This document shows positions 1 to 6,098 of a DNA stretch of 7,299 nucleotides, one piece after another (within the stretch, counting starts at the first letter, position 1; each line of letters begins with the position of its first letter). The position numbers and the translations under genes were made by a program. Origin of the DNA: JBGPBY01 sp041481485. Lineage in GTDB: Bacteria > Acidobacteriota > Terriglobia > 20CM-2-55-15. The stretch is taken from NCBI GenBank assembly GCA_041481485.1, contig JBGPBY010000375.1, positions 1 to 7,299 of the forward strand. The letters are read 5' to 3'. Under the pieces are notes generated by a model that was not told the origin of the DNA, made no database searches, and worked only from the letters and a program-made list of their open reading frames with translations.

Positions 1-43
1 CCCTCTCCCGTTGGGAGAGGGTTTTCTTGATGCATTCCTTCAC
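1..43. repeat. Palindromic REP-like repeat, left copy (possible terminator)
   Basis: A perfect hairpin occupies 1-21: arms CCCTCTCCC and GGGAGAGGG around a GTT loop. Positions 22-43 continue a longer repeat, because the same flank (GCATTCCTTCAC and a TTTCT-GAT stretch) appears in reverse orientation next to the hairpin at 7256-7276. On the plus strand the hairpin is followed by TTTTCTT, so it could act as an intrinsic terminator for an unseen plus-strand gene to the left. It also lies 46 bp beyond the stop of the minus-strand gene ending at 67. The element may extend left of the window. GC-rich palindromes of this kind in 3' intergenic positions are typical REP-type dispersed repeats. Confidence 0.75.
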
Positions 44-66
44 ACGGGCATAGTCCGCAACTTTTG

Positions 67-534
67 CTAGGCCGCCGATCTTGCGGCTTGTTTTGCCTGA
101 TACATTTGGTCGATCACCCTTCGAATTGCAGCGTTCGAACCCGGGCTGGTTTTTTCGCGCCAGCCTTCAAGCCGCGTACAATGCGTTTCGAGGTTGCCGA
201 GGAATTTGGGATTCGCGAACATTTCCCGCCATCCGCTGAGAACCGGCTTCACCTGCTGGAAAACGACCCACTCTTCACCCGCGTTTTCGAACATGAGATC
301 CTCGTTCAGAAGCCCGCGGTTCGACATGCTCGCAACCATCTCCCAGTAAGTAAGCACCTGGCGCATGCTGGCGTTTTCCTTGCTGCCCGGAGGGCAGATC
401 GCCATCACGTCTTCCAGGGTTTGCGGATGAAAACGGTCGGTGAACCATTCCCTCGCTTCTCTCAGCCGCGGCTCGCGCCGCAGCTCATACAGCCTGATTT
501 GAAGATTCGCCTGCTCATATGTTGCTTCACTCAT
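67..534 (-). CDS. Conserved hypothetical protein (DUF4760-like, tentative)
   Basis: This encodes a 155-residue soluble protein with no signal peptide or membrane segment. It looks mostly helical and is rich in charged residues and Trp. The N-terminal stretch around residues 10-35 (LYELRREPRLREAREWF) resembles small hypothetical proteins I recall from soil bacteria, some labelled DUF4760; I cannot verify that label, and no function is known to me. The start is well supported: an AAAGGAGG Shine-Dalgarno sits five bases before the ATG. It is the third gene of a minus-strand unit, 55 bp after the AHSA1 gene, with no promoter evident in the gap, so it is probably co-transcribed with the ArsR and AHSA1 genes. 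A REP-like hairpin follows its stop codon. Function unknown. Confidence 0.8.
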   Translation of the reverse strand: MSEATYEQANLQIRLYELRREPRLREAREWFTDRFHPQTLEDVMAICPPGSKENASMRQVLTYWEMVASMSNRGLLNEDLMFENAGEEWVVFQQVKPVLSGWREMFANPKFLGNLETHCTRLEGWREKTSPGSNAAIRRVIDQMYQAKQAARSAA

Positions 535-589
535 GATTCCTCCTTTAAGTAGATCGATGGAAATTGTCTTTTGTTTTGTGTTTCGAGGT

Positions 590-1054
590 TTACTGAACGG
601 CTTTTGAACGTGCGCCTTCAGCGATCGCTTTTACCCGCTCGTGAATTGCCGTCCAACCGCGCACTACACCTTTGCGGTGGTCCTCTTCGATGAGCCCCAG
701 CGCGAGATGACGGAACTTGATCAATGTCCCGCCGGGTTCTTCGCTTAAGCGGTATTGCAGATTGGAACTCACCGGATAAGACATAAAAAGCGGGCCGTTG
801 AATTCGAGCAGTGTGGGCCGTTTGATCGCCTGCACGTACGCCCAGAAATGGCCGTTCTCGTCACCGAGGTCACGATACCAGCGGCCACCAGGCCACGCTT
901 CCAGCTTCATCGGCATGGGGCCGACGTCAGGGACTTCGTTCAGCGGCCCAAGCTGCTCGAGCAGCGCTTCGAACGTTTTCGTGATGGACGCCTTCACGTG
1001 TATTTCTTCCTTCACGCTGAGCGTCAGGTCTTCGATCGCCTTTGCGATTGCCAT
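590..1054 (-). CDS. AHSA1/SRPBCC-domain protein
   Basis: This encodes 154 residues forming a single SRPBCC (START/Bet v1-like) helix-grip domain of the AHSA1 type. The opening beta strand and helix are at about 14-35 (LSVKEEIHVKASITKTFEALLEQL). The characteristic WPGGRWYRDLGDENGHFWAYVQ segment is at about 54-75, where this subfamily usually reads GG-W-R. Family members bind small hydrophobic ligands in a cavity; the ligand here cannot be told. AHSA1-like genes very often follow an ArsR-type repressor, as here (31-bp gap), and the pair is generally thought to respond to a shared but usually unknown small molecule. An AAAGGA ribosome site lies seven bases before the ATG. Cytoplasmic. The domain call is firm; the specific role is not. 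Confidence 0.88.
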   Translation of the reverse strand: MAIAKAIEDLTLSVKEEIHVKASITKTFEALLEQLGPLNEVPDVGPMPMKLEAWPGGRWYRDLGDENGHFWAYVQAIKRPTLLEFNGPLFMSYPVSSNLQYRLSEEPGGTLIKFRHLALGLIEEDHRKGVVRGWTAIHERVKAIAEGARSKAVQ

Positions 1055-1085
1055 GGTTATTCCTTTCGTTCAATTTGAGAGCAAA

Positions 1086-1415
1086 TTACAAATTCGATTT
1101 CTTTTCCGCCCTGTCCTTCACCTTCAGCAGTTGGTGACGCCACATTCGTTCAAATGTGCTTGTCCATTCCCACAACGGTCGTATCGCCATTACATTCACC
1201 CGATACAACATTTGGCGTCCCTCCCTTCGAACGTCCACGAGCCCGACTTCCTTTAAGACTTTCAGATGCTTCGAAACCGACGGCTGCTCCATTTCGAGCG
1301 CGTCCACGATTTCGTTGACCGACCGCTCCTGCAACGCAATGAAGCTCAGAATGTCGCGGCGGCGCGGCTCGGCGATGGCATTGAATGCGTCGGAAGTCGT
1401 GGTCGCTCGTGGCAT
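1086..1415 (-). CDS. ArsR-family HTH repressor paired with AHSA1 (non-metal type)
   Basis: This 109-residue winged-helix regulator opens its domain with FNAIAEPRRRDILSFI (about 11-26). The recognition helix is at about 44-56 (EQPSVSKHLKVLKEV) and the wing at about 60-73 (DVRREGRQMLYRV). The C-terminal PLWEWTSTFERMWRHQL segment is the conserved tail of the ArsR subgroup that sits next to AHSA1 genes. It contains no cysteine, so it lacks the CxC metal site of arsenic sensors and should not be read as an arsenic regulator. It heads the three-gene minus-strand unit and probably represses its own promoter through the palindrome at 1427-1442. The ATG is only six bases from the -10 box, which leaves no room for a Shine-Dalgarno: a leaderless mRNA is the simplest reading. 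Confidence 0.9.
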   Translation of the reverse strand: MPRATTTSDAFNAIAEPRRRDILSFIALQERSVNEIVDALEMEQPSVSKHLKVLKEVGLVDVRREGRQMLYRVNVMAIRPLWEWTSTFERMWRHQLLKVKDRAEKKSNL

Positions 1416-1421
1416 GAGTCC

Positions 1422-1449
1422 AATATATTCCTATATGGGAATGTGTCAA
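1422..1449 (-). promoter_or_regulatory. Promoter of the ArsR-AHSA1 operon with embedded operator
   Basis: Read on the minus strand there is a perfect -35 box TTGACA (1449-1444), a 16-bp spacer, and a -10 box TATATT (1427-1422). The plus-strand palindrome ATTCC-TATATG-GGAAT (1427-1442) fills the spacer and touches the -10 box. Its 5-bp arms are perfect and the centre is nearly symmetrical. Repressor bound there would block RNA polymerase, so it is the likely self-operator of the downstream ArsR. The predicted transcription start coincides with the ATG at 1415. Confidence 0.75.
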
Positions 1450-1484
1450 GCGCAATTTTTTGCCGTGCTGTGCAGATGAGGATT

Positions 1485-3038
1485 TCACTCCGTACGGATC
1501 CAGAAAAAGGCAGCCGCGGCGCTCATGAAGGCGAGAACGCACGCGATCCACATCACCATGCGAAAGCCGGCTACAAAGGATTCATCGATGGATCGCCGAA
1601 CCTTAATTTGCGTTGCAGCATCGATCGGATCGGGGATTTCGATTGCCGCCAACTTCGTGCGCTGTGAGGCGATACTCTGTCGAATTTCTGCCGGCAGACT
1701 GGTGACTGCCAAATCGCTCGAGAGATGTCTGTCGAATGTGCCGAGCATGACGATGCCGAGCACGGCAATCGAGAGGACGCCCGCCATTCTCGAAACAGCG
1801 TTGTTGATGCCGGACGCGACGCCTGCCCGGCTCGCTTCCACTGAATTCATGACGGTGGTTGTGAGTGGTGCAACACTAATTGCCATTCCAAGGCCAAGCA
1901 CCATGACTGCAGGGAAGAACGTTGTCCAATAGCTGGAATTCATCGGCGGCAGTGCAAACAAAGCAAACCCGGCTGCCGCGACAATTGGGCCAACAGTCAA
2001 CGGAAGCCGTGCTCCGTAGCGATCCAACAGGCCACCGGACCACCGAGACAGGAGAAACATCAGCAAAATGAATGGAACTACAGCGGCCCCCGCCGCCGTT
2101 GCCGAATAGTGATGGACCTGAATGAGATTCATTGGAAAAAAGAAAAACATTGCGCTCAGAGCACTGTAAAGAAATAACGTCAGTAGATTGGCCCCCGCAA
2201 AATTTCCTGCACGGAATAAATTGAACGGAAGCAGTGGCGCCGAAGTGCGTGTTTCAACAATGGCGAATGCGATCAGCGCGAGTACGCCTGAAAACAGAGC
2301 AGCAAGGACGACAGGATTGGTCCAGGTTCTCTTTGCGGATTCGATCAAGGCAAAAATAATCCCGCCAAACCCGGCCGTTGCCAGAATGGAACCCCACCAG
2401 TCCGGAGTCCGGGACGCTTGTGAATTCCGGCTCTCCGGGACGCGCCAAATCGTCAGCGCTGCAACAACCGCAGCCACCGGCAGATTGATGAAGAACGCGC
2501 TGCGCCATGACAATTGTTCGATCAGCCAGCCTCCAAGAACGGGACCGAACGCCGTTGTGATCGCTGTGAAACCAGACCAGGTGCCGATTGCGCGGCCACG
2601 CTCACGTTCTGGAAAGGAAGCGCTGATGATCGCCAGGCTTCCGGGAACCAGCAGTGCCGCGCCGATTCCCTGAATGGAACGGGCAAGGATCAATTGATTG
2701 ATGTCCAATGCAAAGCCGGCAGCCGCCGAGGCAGCGGCAAACAGAACGATGCCAATGAGAAATACTCGCTTCCGTCCATAGGTGTCGCCAAGCGACCCAC
2801 CGGCCAGGAGTAATGATGCCAACAGCAATGAATACGATTCGACAACCCACTGGACATCGACGACCGTTGCATGGAGATTGCTTTGAAGAGCCGGGAGCGC
2901 CACATTGACGACGGTCCCGTCAATAAATGCCAGACTTGAACCCAGAATTGTAGCGGCGAGAACCCATTTACGGTTCTCGGCCGGGCATGGCACGCTTTTC
3001 GCAATGGAAGCAATTACGCCTGTATCACACGGCTGCAT
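1485..3038 (-). CDS. MFS multidrug exporter, DHA2 (14-TM, EmrB/QacA-like) family
   Basis: This encodes a 517-residue inner-membrane proton-coupled drug:H+ antiporter. The first helix carries the DHA2 motif SSLAFIDGTVVNVALPAL (about 34-51, with the intramembrane D40). Motif A is at 81-91 (GSLGDTYGRKR). The ILARSIQGIGAALLVPGS segment with R120 is motif B, and the antiporter motif C is around 156-170 (AFGPVLGG). Hydrophobic segments and length fit 14 helices. A hydrophilic loop at about 433-488 precedes the last helix, as is usual for this family. The substrate cannot be predicted. No Shine-Dalgarno is visible before the ATG; the start is supported by its position just ahead of the conserved first helix, but a slightly different start is possible. 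It lies 94 bp downstream of an AraC-type regulator in the same orientation, which probably controls it. Confidence 0.92.
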   Translation of the reverse strand: MQPCDTGVIASIAKSVPCPAENRKWVLAATILGSSLAFIDGTVVNVALPALQSNLHATVVDVQWVVESYSLLLASLLLAGGSLGDTYGRKRVFLIGIVLFAAASAAAGFALDINQLILARSIQGIGAALLVPGSLAIISASFPERERGRAIGTWSGFTAITTAFGPVLGGWLIEQLSWRSAFFINLPVAAVVAALTIWRVPESRNSQASRTPDWWGSILATAGFGGIIFALIESAKRTWTNPVVLAALFSGVLALIAFAIVETRTSAPLLPFNLFRAGNFAGANLLTLFLYSALSAMFFFFPMNLIQVHHYSATAAGAAVVPFILLMFLLSRWSGGLLDRYGARLPLTVGPIVAAAGFALFALPPMNSSYWTTFFPAVMVLGLGMAISVAPLTTTVMNSVEASRAGVASGINNAVSRMAGVLSIAVLGIVMLGTFDRHLSSDLAVTSLPAEIRQSIASQRTKLAAIEIPDPIDAATQIKVRRSIDESFVAGFRMVMWIACVLAFMSAAAAFFWIRTE

Positions 3039-3055
3039 TTTGAAGCTGCTTCAAT

Positions 3056-3137
3056 TGTAGGCGCGGTCTATGACCGCGCACGATTTTTAACTCACGGATC
3101 ACCTATCGATTGTGCGCGGTCATAGACCGCGCCTACA
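3056..3137. repeat. Inverted pair of REP-like palindromes (BIME-like)
   Basis: A perfect 26-bp inverted repeat has arms at 3056-3081 and 3112-3137 and a 30-bp spacer. Each arm is itself a hairpin: GCGCGGTC-TAT-GACCGCGC at 3061-3079 and its complement at 3115-3133. Paired GC-rich palindromes in opposite orientation between genes are the classic BIME arrangement of REP elements, which RAYT-type transposases mobilise. No transposase is present here. The right arm contains the stop codon of the AraC gene (3133-3135). As RNA the pair can form either two small hairpins or one long stem, and may dampen read-through from the AraC gene into the exporter gene. Confidence 0.85.
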
Positions 3138-4137
3138 GTTTCGATCCCGGCATCGCGGTTCCATTTCTGGTTTGCGTACTCTTACGATCGCTGCGGTATT
3201 GGCCCGGCGGCTGCCCGAACTCACGCTTGAATGCGCGATTGAAGGCGGCCTCCGATTCGTATCCGATGTCGGCTGCTATTTCCGCGACGCCTCGCGATGT
3301 CTTCTCGAGCGAGCGTGCAGCCAATTGAAGCCTCCACCGCGTTAAGTAAGTCATCGGCGGCTCGGACAGATACTGGGTAAACCGCTTCACGAGAGCGGAC
3401 CGCGAAATCCCCACTTCACCTGCAAGATCGGCGAGCGTCCACGGATGCGCAATGCGGCCATGCATCAGACCGAGACTTTTTCCTACGATGGGATCCCGTG
3501 ATCCTGCCAGCCATCCGACTTGATGGGCCGGCAGGCTGGCCACGTATCGGCGCAATGTATCGACGAACAGAGCCTCCGATAGTTTGGCCAGCATGGCTTC
3601 GCTGCCGACACGTCCCGAGGCTGCTTCGTCGACCAGGTGAAGTATGGAACTCTCCAGCCATTGCCCGGAGCGATCGGTCCGGATGTTGACCTTGAAGGCG
3701 GCTGGAAGTCCGCTCAGAATGGGCCGGCTGACATAGGGATCGCATGTCATGTACCCGCAGACAAATCGGGAAGTCGCTCCTCCACCGCCGGCTCGGAGCG
3801 GGCTCAGGTCATGCGATTTTACTTTTGCGGAAATTCCGTAATCCGGGTAGGGCCTTGGCGGACTGGTGTCACTTGTCATGTGGTGCTGATCGCCATGAGG
3901 GAAGACGATCACGTCGCCGGCCTTCAGCTCGATAGACGGTCCATTGACCATCTCGACGTTTGCACCCCCTTCCAACACGAAATGGTAGAGCACCACGTGT
4001 GCTGCACCTGGGGCGAGTTCGGCCACTACAGCGCTCGACGGAGGCGTTGAAAAGCCCCACGGAGATGAAAATTCTGCATTGAAGAACACCGCCCCACTGA
4101 GTTTGACCGCGCTCAGGATTTCGGAGAATGCATCCAT
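3133..4137 (-). CDS. AraC-family regulator with N-terminal cupin (Cupin_6-like) domain
   Basis: This encodes 334 residues. An N-terminal cupin sensor spans about 1-200, with MDAFSEILSAVKLSGAVFF at its start and the GDVIVFPHGDQHHM core at about 74-87. A C-terminal AraC/XylS double helix-turn-helix follows at about 225-315: first helix pair WTLADLAGEVGISRSALVKRF, second GVAEIAADIGYESEAAFNRAFKREFG, then the PGQYR end signature. Start choice: the ATG at 4137 has AAAGGA just upstream and matches the usual start of this family. The frame stays open to 4266, but the extra 43 residues look like upstream non-coding sequence. A 19-residue tail after PGQYR runs into the REP palindrome, which supplies the stop. 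C127 and C132 in the cupin region (FVCGYMTCD) could be redox-active, but this is speculative. It probably controls the exporter downstream and/or the divergent methyltransferase gene. Confidence 0.9.
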   Translation of the reverse strand: MDAFSEILSAVKLSGAVFFNAEFSSPWGFSTPPSSAVVAELAPGAAHVVLYHFVLEGGANVEMVNGPSIELKAGDVIVFPHGDQHHMTSDTSPPRPYPDYGISAKVKSHDLSPLRAGGGGATSRFVCGYMTCDPYVSRPILSGLPAAFKVNIRTDRSGQWLESSILHLVDEAASGRVGSEAMLAKLSEALFVDTLRRYVASLPAHQVGWLAGSRDPIVGKSLGLMHGRIAHPWTLADLAGEVGISRSALVKRFTQYLSEPPMTYLTRWRLQLAARSLEKTSRGVAEIAADIGYESEAAFNRAFKREFGQPPGQYRSDRKSTQTRNGTAMPGSKL

Positions 4138-4312
4138 AGGTTCCTTTGGACTCTCTGCAAAGTTCCGTGGCCTTCGCGCAATACGATCCGCTTCCACTAG
4201 CCGTTCGGGCAAGTAATCGGGACGATCGGATATCGATGGATCCGCTTGCGCACCGCACAATACCACAGGCTAAAACAACACGTTGGGGCAGTGGCCCCGC
4301 AAAGGAGCTTCT
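4138..4312. other. Divergent intergenic region between the AraC and methyltransferase genes
   Basis: This 175-bp region must hold both outward promoters and probably AraC binding sites. I see no convincing -35/-10 pair. Two short symmetries are present: CGGAT-N8-ATCCG (4227-4244), a possible regulator site, and GGGGC-AGTG-GCCCC (4285-4298), a small hairpin just ahead of the methyltransferase ribosome site (AAAGGAG, 4301-4307). The AraC reading frame remains open into this region, but its translation there is unlike the family. Confidence 0.5.
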
Positions 4313-5125
4313 ATGAATCCGAATAAAGCACTGTGGGAAAAAGGCGACTTCACTCAGATTGCCGCTTTCATGCGTCAATCCGGGGAAGTCGTCGCGGAGT
4401 CTCTCGGGATTAATCCGAAATTGAAAGTCATGGATCTGGGCAGCGGCGACGGCACCACTGCTCTTCCACTCGCCCGATTGGGAGCCGATGTTACAGGAAT
4501 CGATATCGCCGCCAACCTGGTTGAGGCCGGAAACAAACGGGCGGCGGACGCAGGCCTGCGCAACCTGAAATTTCAGGAAGGCGACGCGAGCAACCTTGAG
4601 GGCGTTGCCGATCATTCGTTCGACCTGATCCTCTCCGTATTCGGCGCCATGTTTGCGCCCAAACCCTTCGATGTGGCCAAAGAGATGGTCCGTGTCACGA
4701 AACCGGGCGGCCGCATTGTGATGGGAAATTGGATTCCAAACGATCCAACATTTGTTTCGCAGGTGTTGAAAATCAGCTCCGCCTTTACGCCTCCGCCTCC
4801 GGAAGGTTTTATCAGTCCCATGACCTGGGGCGTGGAGAGCAACATCACCGAGCGATTCGGACAGGCCGGCGTGCCCCGCGAGAAAATCTCCATGGTTCGC
4901 GACACCTACTATTTTGCGTCGCCCGACAAAAGCCCAGCCGAGTTCATCGATTTATTTGAAAAGTTCTACGGTCCGACCATGAACGCGGTGGAAGCGGCTC
5001 AAAAAAACGGGAAAGCCGAAGAACTTGATAAGCAACTTGTGGAGTTGGCCAATTCGCAGAACAAGAGCAAGAACGGCGGCACTCTCATTCCGGCAACGTT
5101 CATGCGAGTCACCGTTTCCCTCTAA
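4313..5125 (+). CDS. Class I SAM-dependent methyltransferase, substrate unknown
   Basis: This encodes 270 residues with a Rossmann-type methyltransferase fold. Motif I is VMDLGSGDG at 39-47, the acidic residue at the end of strand 2 is D64 (VTGIDIA), GDAS is at 90-93, the FDLILSVFGAMFAPKPFDVAKE segment is at about 103-124, and the KPGGR loop is at 130-134. The C-terminal half (about 145-270) is a helical cap that presumably holds the substrate. It resembles widespread uncharacterised methyltransferases opening with MNPNKALWEKGDFTQIA. It has no cysteine at all, so it cannot be an ArsM-type arsenite methylase despite lying next to the arsenic genes. Start choice: ATG 4313 has AAAGGAG six bases upstream; an in-frame TTG at 4283 is rejected. 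It is divergent from the AraC gene and convergent with arsR, so it is a separate transcription unit. Confidence 0.88.
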   Translation: MNPNKALWEKGDFTQIAAFMRQSGEVVAESLGINPKLKVMDLGSGDGTTALPLARLGADVTGIDIAANLVEAGNKRAADAGLRNLKFQEGDASNLEGVADHSFDLILSVFGAMFAPKPFDVAKEMVRVTKPGGRIVMGNWIPNDPTFVSQVLKISSAFTPPPPEGFISPMTWGVESNITERFGQAGVPREKISMVRDTYYFASPDKSPAEFIDLFEKFYGPTMNAVEAAQKNGKAEELDKQLVELANSQNKSKNGGTLIPATFMRVTVSL

Positions 5126-5167
5126 ATAAATTGGGGACAGAGAGCAAAATCGACCGGCAGGAATCAT

Positions 5168-5602
5168 TCACTTCAGTCGCGCAATACTGACGGGTTTGGG
5201 TGCACCCTCCAGGCGGTTCGGGATCTTTCCGCAACAGATCTGAACCAGCCTGGAGCGTTCTTTTTTCAACACCTCGTCGCTTGAAACAGACTCCCGAATC
5301 TGGCGGAGCAGTTGAGCTCCTGCGGGGTCTGCAGGTTCCACGATCCGGTAATGCATCCACTTACCCTCCCGGCGTGCACCAACGATTCCTGCCTTGCGTA
5401 AATATGCCAGGTGCCGGGAAATTGTCGGTTGTGGAGTTTTCAGGACTTCCACGAAATAGCAGACACACACTTCATCTTTTCCCATCAGATTGAGCAGTCG
5501 AAGACGCGTGCGGTCGGCCAGCGCGCGAAAGAGCAGTTCCAGGTTCAGAGACTTCGAAGGTAAGGGCATCGCCGTCATTTTAACATATTCGGATTGACGC
5601 AT
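5168..5602 (-). CDS. arsR: Arsenic-responsive repressor ArsR
   Basis: This is an ArsR/SmtB winged-helix repressor of 144 residues from the chosen ATG. The DNA-binding core is LNLELLFRALADRTRLRLLNLM (about 19-40), then helix EVCVCYFVEVLKTPQPTISRHLAYLRKAGIV (about 44-74) and wing ARREGKWMHYRIV. C46 and C48 form the ELCVCDL-like CxC arsenite site of the classical E. coli type. The third cysteine of that type (five residues after the first) is V51 here, and a vicinal pair C123-C124 near the C-terminus may complete or alter the site. It is divergent from arsI-aqpS-arsC and should repress them and itself through the palindrome at 5619-5638. No start has a Shine-Dalgarno: ATGs at 5578 and 5569 are equally possible, while 5668 would run through the operator and into arsI and is unlikely. 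Confidence 0.9.
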   Translation of the reverse strand: MRQSEYVKMTAMPLPSKSLNLELLFRALADRTRLRLLNLMGKDEVCVCYFVEVLKTPQPTISRHLAYLRKAGIVGARREGKWMHYRIVEPADPAGAQLLRQIRESVSSDEVLKKERSRLVQICCGKIPNRLEGAPKPVSIARLK

Positions 5603-5623
5603 ATGTATGCGTTCACATATATT
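5594..5623 (+). promoter_or_regulatory. Promoter of arsI-aqpS-arsC
   Basis: A -35 box TTGACG (5594-5599) and a -10 box TATATT (5618-5623) are separated by 18 bp, with expected initiation near 5630. This leaves a leader of about 25 bases containing an AGGAG ribosome site before the arsI ATG at 5655. A second palindrome, ACGCATA-TG-TATGCGT (5597-5612), overlaps the -35 box and fills much of the spacer. Confidence 0.65.
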
Positions 5624-5638
5624 CGTGTAGACGAATAT
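5619..5638. promoter_or_regulatory. Probable ArsR operator
   Basis: A perfect inverted repeat with 8-bp arms and a 4-bp centre (ATATTCGT-GTAG-ACGAATAT) overlaps the -10 box and predicted transcription start of the arsI operon. Its position between the divergent arsR and arsI genes, its symmetry and its ATTCG/CGAAT arms are those expected of an ArsR-type operator. An isolated half-site, ACATATTCGG, occurs at 5583-5592 near the arsR start. Confidence 0.75.
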
Positions 5639-5654
5639 GAACCAGGAGACCACC

Positions 5655-6089
5655 ATGAAGATTCTCAAGGCTCACATCGCGTTAAATGTCCGGAATGTGG
5701 ATCGCAGCGTTGAGTTCTACAAAAAGCTGTTTGGCATCGAACCGCTCAAGCATCGCCGCGGATATGCAAAATTTGATGTCCAGGAACCGCCGCTCAATCT
5801 CTCTCTGAATGAAACTGAATTCGCCGGACCTGGTGCGTTGTCGCACCTTGGCATCCAGGTTGGTTCTACCGAAGAGGTACTGGCGATGAAACAGCGCTGG
5901 TCCGAGGCCGGCCTTTCAACCCGGGATGAAATGCAAAACAACTGCTGCTATGCGCTTCAGGACAAAACATGGGTGGCAGATCCGGACGGGAATCCATGGG
6001 AAGCATTCGTCGTACTTCAGGACAATGTGGATCAATCGGACCTGTGTTGCGGAACCGACTCTGCTCGACTGGTCTCGATTGAACCGTAA
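5655..6089 (+). CDS. arsI: C-As lyase ArsI (ArsI/CadI VOC-family dioxygenase)
   Basis: This encodes a 144-residue vicinal-oxygen-chelate fold protein matching ArsI, the Fe(II)-dependent enzyme that cleaves the carbon-arsenic bond of trivalent methylarsenite and related aromatic arsenicals to give arsenite. The expected metal ligands are in place: H7 (KAHIAL), H64 (LSHLG) and E116 (NPWEAF). The substrate-binding vicinal cysteines are C97-C98 (NNCCYA), next to the family signature ADPDGNPWE. A second vicinal pair, C131-C132, lies in the C-terminal tail. CadI is a close relative, but the cysteines, the length and the ars neighbours favour ArsI. Start choice: ATG 5655 has AGGAG seven bases before it; the in-frame ATG at 5637 lies inside the operator and lacks a ribosome site. 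First gene of arsI-aqpS-arsC. Confidence 0.92.
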   Translation: MKILKAHIALNVRNVDRSVEFYKKLFGIEPLKHRRGYAKFDVQEPPLNLSLNETEFAGPGALSHLGIQVGSTEEVLAMKQRWSEAGLSTRDEMQNNCCYALQDKTWVADPDGNPWEAFVVLQDNVDQSDLCCGTDSARLVSIEP

Positions 6090-6098
6090 TCCGGATCC

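Noticed and set aside
1086..1415. First ArsR-family gene as an arsenic or metal sensor
   Set aside because: It has no cysteine or metal-site signature, and it pairs with an AHSA1 gene, which marks the non-metal subgroup.
1485..3038. MFS protein as the missing arsenic exporter (ArsJ/ArsK-like)
   Set aside because: Its 14-TM DHA2 motifs are those of EmrB/QacA drug pumps. It sits with an AraC regulator, not within the ars operon.
3110..3345. Plus-strand reading frames over the 3' end of the AraC gene
   Set aside because: They are antisense shadows of a well-supported AraC DNA-binding domain and begin inside the REP palindrome.
4138..4266. N-terminal extension of the AraC protein to 4266
   Set aside because: The extra 43 residues do not resemble the family. 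ATG 4137 has a ribosome site and the typical family start.
4313..5125. Methyltransferase as ArsM (arsenite methylase)
   Set aside because: ArsM needs conserved cysteines to bind As(III). This protein has none and belongs to a different transcription unit.
5126..5167. AAATTGGGGACAGAG stretch after the methyltransferase as a transposon-linked repeat remnant
   Set aside because: It reminded me of a dispersed repeat motif, but there is no second copy in the window and no hairpin, so it is not supportable as a feature or as a terminator.
5637..5654. arsI starting at ATG 5637
   Set aside because: That ATG lies at the end of the operator palindrome without a Shine-Dalgarno. ATG 5655 has AGGAG at good spacing and gives the usual family N-terminus.
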